NCBI GenBank assembly: GCA_019313735.1
Contig: JAFDAR010000011.1
Span: 1 to 17,589 of the forward strand
DNA length: 17,589 bases
Source of the DNA: Deltaproteobacteria bacterium
GTDB taxonomy: Bacteria > Desulfobacterota > Syntrophia > Syntrophales > UBA2210
Direction: 5' to 3'
A program made the translations under genes and the position numbers. Shown piece by piece: positions 7,699-14,800 of the stretch (positions are counted from its first letter, which is position 1; each line of letters opens with the position of its first letter). Under the pieces are notes generated by a model. It worked only from the letters and a program-made list of their open reading frames with translations, was not told where the DNA came from and ran no database searches.

Positions 7699-7745
7699 GG
7701 TGACATAATCATATTGCAGCTTTGGGGTGACATAATCATATTGCA
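7699..7745. repeat. 20-bp perfect direct repeat, two copies
   Basis: GGTGACATAATCATATTGCA is present at 7699-7718 and identically at 7726-7745, a 27-bp period. The second copy ends 8 bases before the first TTGACA box. It could be a pair of binding sites for a regulator or for a transposase at the remnant end of a mobile element. No transposase gene is in the window. Confidence 0.85.
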
Positions 7746-7753
7746 ATAACAAT

Positions 7754-7796
7754 TTGACAAAAAACTCTTGACAAATACACTTTTTAGATTTAGTCT
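7754..7796 (+). promoter_or_regulatory. Overlapping sigma70-type promoters for the tRNA operon
   Basis: Two perfect TTGACA boxes lie 14 bases apart. The first (7754-7759) is followed after 16 bases by TACACT (7776-7781, four of six matches to TATAAT). The second (7768-7773) is followed after 17 bases by TAGTCT (7791-7796, a weaker match). The AT-rich stretch before the first box could act as an UP element. Initiation here would give a leader of about 75 to 90 bases before the first tRNA. Confidence 0.6.
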
Positions 7797-7834
7797 CCCA
7801 CTCTTGTGTTCAAAGGGATGGGAATGCGGTCGGG

Positions 7835-7863
7835 TTGTGTTAGAAAATTCCTTGTAATATACA
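7835..7863 (+). promoter_or_regulatory. Possible second promoter close to tRNA-Thr
   Basis: TTGTGT (7835-7840) and TATACA (7858-7863) are separated by 17 bases, with three and four matches to consensus. Transcription would begin a few bases before the tRNA at 7877. The match is modest. Confidence 0.35.
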
Positions 7864-7876
7864 TAAGTTAACACTT

Positions 7877-7952
7877 GCTGGCGTAGCTCAATTGGTAGAG
7901 CAGCTGATTTGTAATCAGCAGGTCGCGGGTTCGAGTCCCATCGCCAGCTCCA
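7877..7952 (+). tRNA. tRNA-Thr (anticodon TGT)
   Basis: A full cloverleaf of 76 bases. The acceptor stem GCTGGCG pairs with CGCCAGC, the anticodon stem GCTGA/TCAGC encloses the loop TTTGTAA giving anticodon TGT, the T-loop is TTCGAGT, and CCA is encoded. It reads ACA codons. It is the counterpart of E. coli thrU, first of a four-tRNA cluster. Confidence 0.97.
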
Positions 7953-7970
7953 GTTACTGCTGATTAGCGT

Positions 7971-8055
7971 GGAGGGGTTCCCGAGTGGTCAAAGGGAGCA
8001 GACTGTAAATCTGCCGGCGAAGCCTACGGAGGTTCAAATCCTCCCCCCTCCACCA
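7971..8055 (+). tRNA. tRNA-Tyr (anticodon GTA)
   Basis: An 85-base type II tRNA with a long variable arm, as bacterial tRNA-Tyr has. Acceptor GGAGGGG pairs with CCCCTCC, anticodon stem GCAGA/TCTGC with loop CTGTAAA gives GTA, the T-arm is GGAGG-TTCAAAT-CCTCC, and CCA is encoded. It begins 18 bases after tRNA-Thr and corresponds to E. coli tyrU. Confidence 0.97.
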
Positions 8056-8083
8056 TATTTTTGTAAATTTGAGTTTGCAGGAG

Positions 8084-8159
8084 GCGGGAATAGCTCAGTG
8101 GCTAGAGCGTCAGCCTTCCAAGCTGAGGGTCGCGGGTTCGAATCCCGTTTCCCGCTCCA
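8084..8159 (+). tRNA. tRNA-Gly (anticodon TCC)
   Basis: A 76-base cloverleaf. Acceptor GCGGGAA pairs with TTCCCGC, anticodon stem TCAGC/GCTGA with loop CTTCCAA gives TCC, the T-loop is TTCGAAT, and CCA is encoded. It corresponds to E. coli glyT in the same cluster order. Confidence 0.97.
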
Positions 8160-8199
8160 TTTTTTTGATTTATCAGGGTGTGGAAGAGGAGTTTTGTTG

Positions 8200-8275
8200 G
8201 CCCACGTAGCTCAGTCGGTAGAGCACATCCTTGGTAAGGATGAGGTCACCAGTTCAATCCTGGTCGTGGGCTCCA
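8200..8275 (+). tRNA. tRNA-Thr (anticodon GGT)
   Basis: A 76-base cloverleaf. Acceptor GCCCACG pairs with CGTGGGC, anticodon stem CATCC/GGATG with loop TTGGTAA gives GGT, the T-loop is TTCAATC, and CCA is encoded. It reads ACC and ACU. It corresponds to E. coli thrT, after which tuf is normally found; here rpmG begins 25 bases later. Confidence 0.97.
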
Positions 8276-8300
8276 TTTTGGTGAAAGCAGGCTTATTGAA

Positions 8301-8450
8301 ATGAGAGATATTGTTATTCTTGCATGTGGTGAATGCAAACAGAGAAATTACACTACGACAAAGAACAAGCGAATTACGAAAAATCGTCTTGAGATGAAGA
8401 AATATTGCAAATTCTGCCGGTGTCATACAATGCACAAAGAGACAAAATAA
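8301..8450 (+). CDS. rpmG: 50S ribosomal protein L33
   Basis: A 49-residue protein of the large ribosomal subunit, the normal size for L33. It begins MRDIVILACGECKQRNY and has the family segment NKRITKNRLEMKKYC. Four cysteines, C9, C12, C36 and C39, in two CxxC pairs show the zinc-binding (C+) form. It ends CRCHTMHKETK. The position between tRNA-Thr and tRNA-Trp, upstream of secE-nusG, is the conserved place for rpmG in many bacteria. AGG about 9 bases before the ATG is a weak binding site. Confidence 0.95.
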   Translation: MRDIVILACGECKQRNYTTTKNKRITKNRLEMKKYCKFCRCHTMHKETK

Positions 8451-8512
8451 AATGTCCGTTTGTGTCTCATGATATGCCGGGTGGCGGAGTTTTTCAGTGG
8501 TGTTGGTGCTGT

Positions 8513-8547
8513 GATTCGGGAATGCCCCTTTGTGTAATTCCGGGATC
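8513..8547 (+). other. RNA hairpin between rpmG and tRNA-Trp
   Basis: GATTCGGGAAT (8513-8523) pairs with ATTCCGGGATC (8537-8547): ten pairs including one G-T wobble, with a single G-G mismatch and a 13-base loop. There is no following T-tract, so a processing site for releasing tRNA-Trp is more likely than a terminator. The rest of the gap (8451-8574) shows nothing recognisable. Confidence 0.45.
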
Positions 8548-8574
8548 TCAAAATAAGGGTATGTTGTTTGGAAC

Positions 8575-8651
8575 AGGCCAGTAGCTCTAATGGCTAGAGC
8601 ACCGGACTCCAAATCCGGGTGTTGGGGGTTCGAGTCCCTCCTGGCCTGCCA
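8575..8651 (+). tRNA. tRNA-Trp (anticodon CCA)
   Basis: A 77-base cloverleaf. Acceptor AGGCCAG pairs with CTGGCCT, anticodon stem CCGGA/TCCGG with loop CTCCAAA gives CCA, the T-loop is TTCGAGT, discriminator G, and CCA is encoded. Its location just before secE is the common arrangement. Confidence 0.97.
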
Positions 8652-8675
8652 TTATGTTTTTGCCGGGTTTGTCTG

Positions 8676-8879
8676 ATGGAAAAGATTAAATTAATGATAA
8701 GCAGGATAAGACACTTCTTGAGGGAGGCAAAGGTTGAGCTGAAGAAAGTAACATGGCCAACCCCGAAGGAGGCACTTGCCTCGACTTCTGTCGTGATAGT
8801 TGTGGTTATTATTGTGTCTCTATTTCTAGGTATAGTGGATCTCGGTCTTACCAGAATAATAAGATTGGTTTTGGGTTAA
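8676..8879 (+). CDS. secE: Preprotein translocase subunit SecE
   Basis: A 67-residue inner-membrane subunit of the SecYEG channel. It is the short, single-span form: the cytoplasmic amphipathic segment FLREAKVELKKVTWPTPKEA (about residues 14-33) carries the diagnostic KKVTWP, followed by one membrane helix at about 37-54 (TSVVIVVVIIVSLFLGIV). The ATG at 8676 is chosen because in-frame codons upstream run into tRNA-Trp. A second in-frame ATG at residue 7 is possible; neither has a strong ribosome binding site. nusG starts 4 bases after the stop, so the two are probably translated together. Confidence 0.95.
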   Translation: MEKIKLMISRIRHFLREAKVELKKVTWPTPKEALASTSVVIVVVIIVSLFLGIVDLGLTRIIRLVLG

Positions 8880-8883
8880 AGGT

Positions 8884-9414
8884 ATGGCTTTCAACTGGTA
8901 TGTTGTTCATACGTACTCGGGTTTTGAAAACAGGGTGAAGCATTCTCTGGAGGAGAGGGTGGCCATTTCTGGTATGCAGGATTGTTTTGCCGACATACTG
9001 ATACCGGAGGAGGAGGTGGTCGAACTCAAAAAAGGTGAGAAGAAGACCTCGAAGAGAAAGTTTTTCCCCGGGTATATACTTGTAAATATGGAGTTGAACG
9101 ATGATACGTGGCACATAGTAAAAGACACTCCCAAAGTTACTGGTTTTATAGGAATGAAGGACAAACCGTCGCCTGTATCGGATGAATCTGTCCAACTGCT
9201 GAGGACCAGAATAGATGAGGGTACATTGAAACCCAGCCCGAAGTTTAAATTTGAGTTTGGAGATCATGTGAGGATTGTGGATGGTCCCTTTATAAATTTT
9301 GATGGGGTGGTTGATGAAGTCAAGCCGGAAAAGGGTAAATTGAGAGTTATAGTGAGTATCTTTGGCAGATCAACACCTGTGGAACTGGATTTTATACAAG
9401 TTGTTCAAAATTAG
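8884..9414 (+). CDS. nusG: Transcription termination/antitermination factor NusG
   Basis: A 176-residue factor that binds the RNA polymerase clamp to suppress pausing and links polymerase to Rho or to the ribosomal protein S10. The NGN domain is clear (WYVVHTYSGFENRV at residues 5-18; RKFFPGYILVNM; VTGFIG), followed by the C-terminal KOW domain (FEFGDHVRIVDGPFINFDGVV; IFGRSTPVELDFIQV). Length is standard. It starts 4 bases after secE, and AAAGG lies too close to its ATG to be a classical site, which fits coupled translation. Confidence 0.97.
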   Translation: MAFNWYVVHTYSGFENRVKHSLEERVAISGMQDCFADILIPEEEVVELKKGEKKTSKRKFFPGYILVNMELNDDTWHIVKDTPKVTGFIGMKDKPSPVSDESVQLLRTRIDEGTLKPSPKFKFEFGDHVRIVDGPFINFDGVVDEVKPEKGKLRVIVSIFGRSTPVELDFIQVVQN

Positions 9415-9463
9415 AGAAATTGTAAGAAGATTTCGAAAATGGAAATGAGTAAAGGGGAATCTA

Positions 9464-9889
9464 ATGGCTAAGAAGGTTATCGCGAGTATCAAGCTTCAGG
9501 TCCAGGCCGGCAAGGCCACACCATCGCCGCCTATTGGTCCTGCCCTGGGCCAGCACGGGGTTAATATAATGGAGTTCTGTAAGGCCTATAATGCCCTCAC
9601 ACAGAATCAGGAAGGTATGATAATACCGGTTGTGATAACCGTGTATGCCGATAAATCATTTACCTTTATTACCAAAACGCCGCCGACATCCGTTTTGTTA
9701 AAACAGGCGGCAAAGATTGCCAAGGGCGCGGGAGATCCCAAGAGAGAAAAGGTGGGGGCAGTAACCCCTAAGCAATTAAGGGAAATCGCCGAGATAAAAT
9801 ATGAGGATTTGAATGCTATAGATATTGAGGGAGCTATGGCTATTGTAAAAGGGACTGCAAGGTCCATGGGTATTGAGGTTGCCAAATAA
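9464..9889 (+). CDS. rplK: 50S ribosomal protein L11
   Basis: A 141-residue large-subunit protein that binds the GTPase-associated centre of 23S rRNA. It has the N-terminal proline-rich signature KATPSPPIGPALGQHGVNIMEFCKAYN, then TVYADKSFTFITKTPP, and the RNA-binding C-terminal domain with ITVxQLREIAEIK-like VTPKQLREIAEIK and GTARSMGIEV. AAAGGGG ends 6 bases before the ATG. It is followed by rplA, the usual pair that in E. coli is controlled by L1. Confidence 0.98.
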   Translation: MAKKVIASIKLQVQAGKATPSPPIGPALGQHGVNIMEFCKAYNALTQNQEGMIIPVVITVYADKSFTFITKTPPTSVLLKQAAKIAKGAGDPKREKVGAVTPKQLREIAEIKYEDLNAIDIEGAMAIVKGTARSMGIEVAK

Positions 9890-9912
9890 ATTTACTTCGG
9901 GGTTTTATTGAG

Positions 9913-10623
9913 ATGTCTAATACAGGTAAGAGATACTTGGAAGAGAGAAAAAAGGTAGAATCTGGAAAACGCTATCCGTTGAAGGAAGCTGTGGAGCTTG
10001 CTGTAGATACAGCAAGGACAAAATTTGATGAGACGGCTGATATTGCCATTAAACTGGGTGTAAATCCCAAGCACGCGGATCAAATGATAAGGGGGAGTGT
10101 GGTTCTTCCCAATGGGCTTGGCAAGCCCGTGAGAGTGCTTGCTTTCGCAAAAGGAGACAAGGAAAGAGAAGCCCTTGATGCCGGAGCGGACTTTGTCGGT
10201 TCGGACGATCTTATTGAAAAGATTAAGGGCGGATGGCTGGAATTTGACAGGGTTGTTGCCACTCCGGATATGATGGGCAGTGTTGGAAAAATAGGCAAGA
10301 TTCTGGGGCCGCGTGGTTTGATGCCCAACCCCAAGGTTGGTACTGTGACTTTTGACGTAAAGAACGCGGTTGAAGAACTTAAAGCGGGCAAGGTTGAGTT
10401 CAGGGTGGAAAAAGCGGGAATTGTTCACAGTCCTGTGGGGAAGGCCTCTTTCGGAGCGGATAAGTTGACGAAAAACATCCTGGCGTTGGTGGAATCCATA
10501 GTGAAGCTGAAGCCTGCCTCCAGCAAAGGGATATATCTAAAAGCCATCTCTCTCTCCACTACCATGGGCCCTGGGATTAAAATAGATCCTGTGGATGTAA
10601 GAAATATCTTAAAGGCTGGGTAA
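9913..10623 (+). CDS. rplA: 50S ribosomal protein L1
   Basis: A 236-residue protein forming the L1 stalk at the tRNA exit site. Recognised from KRYLEERKKVESGKRYPLKEA at the N-terminus (residues 6-26 region), IKLGVNPKHADQMIRGSVVLPNG, the central signature DFDRVVATPDMM-type segment (LEFDRVVATPDMMGSVG), LGPRGLMPNPKVGTV, and the C-terminal SSKGIYLKAISLSTTMGPGI. Length is normal. It is 23 bases after rplK, with no strong ribosome binding site, and in E. coli L1 represses translation of this pair by binding the rplK leader. Confidence 0.98.
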   Translation: MSNTGKRYLEERKKVESGKRYPLKEAVELAVDTARTKFDETADIAIKLGVNPKHADQMIRGSVVLPNGLGKPVRVLAFAKGDKEREALDAGADFVGSDDLIEKIKGGWLEFDRVVATPDMMGSVGKIGKILGPRGLMPNPKVGTVTFDVKNAVEELKAGKVEFRVEKAGIVHSPVGKASFGADKLTKNILALVESIVKLKPASSKGIYLKAISLSTTMGPGIKIDPVDVRNILKAG

Positions 10624-10638
10624 AAAAACAAACAAGAA

Positions 10639-10769
10639 GTCAGAGACAGCAGGTACAAAATGTTTAAGCGAGCACTGGGTCGGCCTGCCGAGACTATGAG
10701 GAAGTTTGATCAGTATCTTTTCCTGTATAGCGGTCTGACTTTCAGAGAATCTTGATCGTCTCCGGACGA
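10639..10769 (+). promoter_or_regulatory. L10 leader, autoregulatory RNA for rplJL
   Basis: The 187-base gap between rplA and rplJ can fold like the known ribosomal protein L10 leader. A basal stem forms between GTCAGA (10639-10644) and TCTGAC (10734-10739). Inside it, GCAGG (10649-10653) pairs with CCTGC (10684-10688), and CCTGCCGAGA is close to the conserved family block. A further hairpin, TCGTC-TCCG-GACGA (10756-10769), lies between the leader and the AAAGGAGG site of rplJ. In the known family, the L10-L7/L12 complex binds this RNA and lowers translation of its own genes. The fold is from reading by eye. Confidence 0.75.
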
Positions 10770-10810
10770 CAGGGTGTCTTGAAATTCAAACATTGAAAGG
10801 AGGCCACGTA

Positions 10811-11332
10811 TTGAATAGGAGTACTAAGGAACGCGTTGTTGCCGAGCTTCATAAGAAGCTTAAGGATGTAAATCTGGCGATTCTTGCGGATTACAGCGGC
10901 ATCAAGGTTAAGGATATCACCGATCTGAGAAATGAGTTGCGCAAGGCAGACAGTGAACTTAAGGTGGTAAAGAATAATCTTTTAAGTATCGCTTTGAAGG
11001 ACACGGAGTTTACCCTGCTGAATGACCATCTCAAAGGTCCCAGGGCGCTCATGATGAACTTTGGAGATGTGGTTGAGCCGACCAGGATACTTGTTGAATT
11101 TGCCAAAAAGAATGACCGGCTTGAGATCGAAGCGGGTGTGCTGGATGGCACACTTTTAAGCAGGGAACAGATATTGGTTTTGGCCAAATTGCCGAGCAGA
11201 GATATCCTTCTCGGGAAATTACTCTCTGTCCTGGTTGGAGCACAGACCCAGCTTGTCACGGTTTTGAGTGCTGTTCCCAGAGGACTTGTACAGGTGCTTG
11301 AGGCACATAGAATGAAGAAAGAAGAAAATTAA
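10811..11332 (+). CDS. rplJ: 50S ribosomal protein L10
   Basis: A 173-residue protein forming the base of the ribosomal stalk and anchoring L7/L12 dimers. It begins NRSTKERVVAELHKKLKDV, followed by LADYSGIKVKDITDLRNELRK, VVKNNLLSIAL and GPRALMM, with the C-terminal helix that holds L7/L12 (RGLVQVLEAHRMKKEEN). The start is placed at TTG 10811 because a strong AAAGGAGG (10796-10803) lies 7 bases before it. An earlier in-frame TTG at 10793 would place this binding site inside the coding sequence. Expression is probably held down by the L10 leader just upstream. Confidence 0.95.
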   Translation: MNRSTKERVVAELHKKLKDVNLAILADYSGIKVKDITDLRNELRKADSELKVVKNNLLSIALKDTEFTLLNDHLKGPRALMMNFGDVVEPTRILVEFAKKNDRLEIEAGVLDGTLLSREQILVLAKLPSRDILLGKLLSVLVGAQTQLVTVLSAVPRGLVQVLEAHRMKKEEN

Positions 11333-11358
11333 ACATACAGGAAAGGATGTAGCAAAAA

Positions 11359-11745
11359 ATGGCAACAGCAAAAAAAATCACGAAAGACGATGTTATAAGT
11401 TTTATCGAAAATATGACGGTTCTCGAACTGTCGGAAATGGTTAAGGAACTGGAAGAAAAACTTGGTGTTTCTGCAGCAGCCCCGGTGGCTGCAGTAGCAG
11501 CCGGACCGGCAGCTGCAGCTCCGGCGGAGGAAAAAACTGAGTTTGATGTTATACTCACAGGATTCGGCGATCAGAAGATCCATGTTATCAAGGTTGTCAG
11601 GGCTGTAACGGGCTTGGGCCTTAAGGAGGCCAAGGATCTGGTTGAAGCTGCGCCCAAGGCGGTTAAAGAGGGCGTATCAAAGGACGAGGCTGAAGAGATA
11701 AAGACCAAGCTGGAAACAGTGGGCGCAAGTGTAGAAATTAAATAA
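11359..11745 (+). CDS. rplL: 50S ribosomal protein L7/L12
   Basis: A 128-residue stalk protein that recruits translation factor GTPases. It shows the three usual parts: the N-terminal dimerisation helices (ISFIENMTVLELSEMVKELEEKLG, residues about 12-35), an alanine/proline-rich hinge (about 36-54), and the C-terminal domain with EFDVILTGFGDQKIHVIKVVR, TGLGLKEAKDLVEAAPK and the end KLETVGASVEIK. It lies 26 bases after rplJ, as in nearly all bacteria, and is usually made in excess of L10. Confidence 0.98.
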   Translation: MATAKKITKDDVISFIENMTVLELSEMVKELEEKLGVSAAAPVAAVAAGPAAAAPAEEKTEFDVILTGFGDQKIHVIKVVRAVTGLGLKEAKDLVEAAPKAVKEGVSKDEAEEIKTKLETVGASVEIK

Positions 11746-11797
11746 ACATCGGAAGCAGTTACTAAAAACTAAAAAGGGATTCAAGATTATGGGTCCC

Positions 11798-11848
11798 GAA
11801 GCCAGAGACCAGAAAGAAATTAAAGAGATTTTTTTCTATTCTGGCTTC
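11798..11848 (+). other. Long hairpin between rplL and rpoB
   Basis: GAAGCCAGA (11798-11806) pairs perfectly with TCTGGCTTC (11840-11848). Inside, after a small internal loop, AGAAAGAAAT (11811-11820) pairs with ATTTTTTTCT (11828-11837) with one G-T wobble, closing a 7-base loop. This gives about 19 pairs in all. In E. coli the same gap holds a transcription attenuator and an RNase III cleavage site that set how much polymerase is made relative to L7/L12. Position and shape suggest the same role. No T-tract follows the outer stem. Confidence 0.7.
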
Positions 11849-11884
11849 TCTATTTATGAAGGATAAACTATTATAAGGATCAAT

Positions 11885-14800
11885 ATGGGTACTTATAGAA
11901 AGAGTTTCGGCCGTATAAAGAAGGTAGTTGAGATACCTGATCTCATAGAAATTCAGACAAGGTCTTATAAAAAATTTCTCCAGGCCGATGTGAAACCTGA
12001 AGAGAGGGAGAGTGTTGGTCTTCAAGGGGCCTTTAAAAGCGTCTTTCCCATTGTGGATTTTGGGGGGAAATGCTCCCTGGAGTTTGTCAGCTATAAGATA
12101 GGGGATCCCAGGTATGATGTCAGGGAATGTACGCAGAAAGGAATGACCTATAATGCCCCGCTGAGGGTTATAATCAGGCTTGTTGTGTTCGACAATGGAC
12201 GGGGGGGTGACGAACAACATAAGACCATAAGGGATATAAAAGAGCAGGAGATATACTTCGGCGAGATTCCATTGATGACCGATAAAGGTACTTTTAATGT
12301 CAATGGTACCGAGAGGGTTATCGTAAGTCAGCTGCATCGATCGCCGGGCATATTTTTTGATCATGACAAGGGGAAGACCCATGTGAGTGGGAAGCTTATA
12401 TATTCGGCAAGAATTATACCCATAAGGGGTTCATGGCTTGATCTTGAGTTCGATCCGAAGGATCTTCTCTATGCCAGAATAGACAGAAGAAGAAAAATGC
12501 CGGCCACGGTACTCCTCAGAGCCATGGGATACTCCGCTGAAGAGTTGATGGAGTACTTCTATAATATTGAAAAAGTTGTCCTGAGCGGCGACAAAATATC
12601 TTTGGTGGTAGAGGACAGTCTCATTGGCGAGAGGGTACCGGAAGACATTAAAAATAATCAAACTGGTGAGGTGTTGCTGAAAGAGGGAAGAAAGATTTCA
12701 AAGGCGTTTTTGAAAAAGATAACTGATGCGGGTGTGGAGCTTATGGATGTAAGCGAGGATTACATCGTTGGTAGGGTCCTTGCCTCAGACGTAGTGGATC
12801 CTGAAACCGGCGATGTTCTTCTGAAATGTGCCAATGAACTAAGCGCAGATGGTATGGAGTTATTGCGCGAAAAAAACATTACGGAGGTCAGATTTATTCA
12901 ACTTGATGAGGAGGGGACGAATTCCTATATCAGGAATACCATGCTCATAGATAAAATCGAGACCGAAGAGGATGCTGTCGTAGACGTGTACAGGAGATTA
13001 AGACCAAGCAATCCCCCCTCTCTTGAAACCGCCCGTAGATTTTTCAATGGTCTCTTTTTCAATCATGACAGCTATGACCTGTCTGATGTTGGACGCGTTA
13101 AGATGAATTATAAGCTTCGCATGGATGTACCTTCCGGTATGACGGTCCTTCGCCGGGAGGATATCATGGAAGCTGTAAAATATCTTATCAATCTGAAGAA
13201 TGGTGTGACTGATTACAGCATTGATGATATAGATCACCTCGGAAACAGAAGGGTTCGATCCGTTGGAGAACTTATAGAAAATCAATACAGGATTGGACTG
13301 GTAAGGATGGAACGCGCCATCAAGGAGAAAATGAGTCTTCTTGATATAGAAACCATGATGCCCCACGATCTTATAAACGCCAAGCCTGTTACCGCTGTAG
13401 TTAATGAGTTTTTCGGGAGTAGCCAGCTGTCTCAGTTTATGGATCAGACCAATCCTCTTTCTGAGATTACGCACAAGAGACGATTGTCGGCTCTCGGCCC
13501 GGGGGGGCTTACCCGTGAGAGGGCGGGTTTTGAGGTAAGAGATGTTCACAATACTCACTACGGGCGTGTGTGTCCTGTTGAAACGCCTGAAGGCCCCAAT
13601 ATCGGCTTGATTGTTTCTCTCAGTGCTTATGCCCGGGTGAATGATTTCGGTTTTATAGAGACGCCTTATAGGGTTGTGGAAGGTGGTAAAGTTCTTGACA
13701 GGATACAGTACCTTACCGCGACAGAGGAAGAAGATTACACCATAGCCCAGGCGAATGCGCCTTTTGACCCAAAGGGTAGATTTACCCAGGAGCTCATCAC
13801 GGCGAGAAAAGGTGGAAACTACGTAACCGCAAGTCCGGAGGAAATAGACCTGATGGATGTGTCTCCAGGGCAGCTTGTTTCAGTTGCTGCCGGGCTTATC
13901 CCGTTTCTGGAACACGATGATGCCAACCGGGCCCTGATGGGGTCTAATATGCAACGCCAGGCTGTCCCGCTGTTGAAACCGGAGGCCCCCCTTGTGGGGA
14001 CTGGTATAGGGGCAGTTGTCGCTCGGGATTCGGGCGCTGTTATTGTGGCAAAGGCATCCGGTATCGTAGAGAATGTTGATGCGGCGAGGATTGTTATCAA
14101 ACGCGATACAGAAGACGGGGATGAATCCAATATTGGTGTCGATATATACAACCTTATAAAATATCAGCGTTCAAACCAGAATACCTGTTTTAACCACAAG
14201 CCAATTGTAGACAAGGGAAGCAGGGTAAAAAAAGGAGACATCATAGCCGATGGTCCGGCTACCGATAACGGCGAGCTGGCGCTGGGCAGGAACATTATGG
14301 TGGCTTTCATGTCATGGGGTGGATACAACTACGAAGATGCCATATTGATCAGTGAGAGAATCGTAAAAGATGATATCTATACTTCTGTGCATATAGAAGA
14401 ATTTGAGACGGTGGCCAGAGACACAAAACTTGGCAAGGAAGAGATTACGAGAGATATTCCCAATGTGGGAGAAGATGCCCTGGGGAATCTGGATGGAAGC
14501 GGTATTGTCAGGATGGGTGTTTCAGTAAAAGCAGGCGACATCCTTGTGGGAAAGGTTACACCGAAGGGTGAAACCCAGTTGTCACCGGAGGAGAAGCTGT
14601 TGCGTGCCATATTCGGAGAAAAGGCTGGTGATGTCAGGGATACATCTCTCAGAATTCCACCCGGTGTAGAGGGAGTAGTTATAGATGCCAAGATATTTAT
14701 CCGAAAGGGCACTGCGAAAGACAGCAGATCTCAGGCGATAGAAGACGAAGAGGTAGGCAGCCTCCTCAAAGACAGGGATGATGAAATCAAGATTATTACC

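Larger units (their letters stand above)
7543..7876. other. Intergenic region upstream of the tRNA/ribosomal protein operon
   Basis: No credible gene is seen. The first half has short inverted repeats (for example CCCG-CCA-CGGG after hisF) but no T-tract, so no clear terminator for hisHF. The second half becomes AT-rich and holds the paired 20-bp repeat and the promoter-like sites listed separately. Confidence 0.5.

Noticed and set aside
7699..7745. CRISPR array from the 20-bp repeat
   Set aside because: Only two copies with a 7-base gap, too short for spacers, and no cas genes nearby.
9892..10428. - strand open frame of 178 codons opposite rplA
   Set aside because: It is a shadow of rplA, whose L1 protein is unmistakable.
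10793..10810. Earlier TTG start for rplJ at 10793
   Set aside because: It would place the strong AAAGGAGG site inside the coding sequence; TTG 10811 has this site at ideal spacing.
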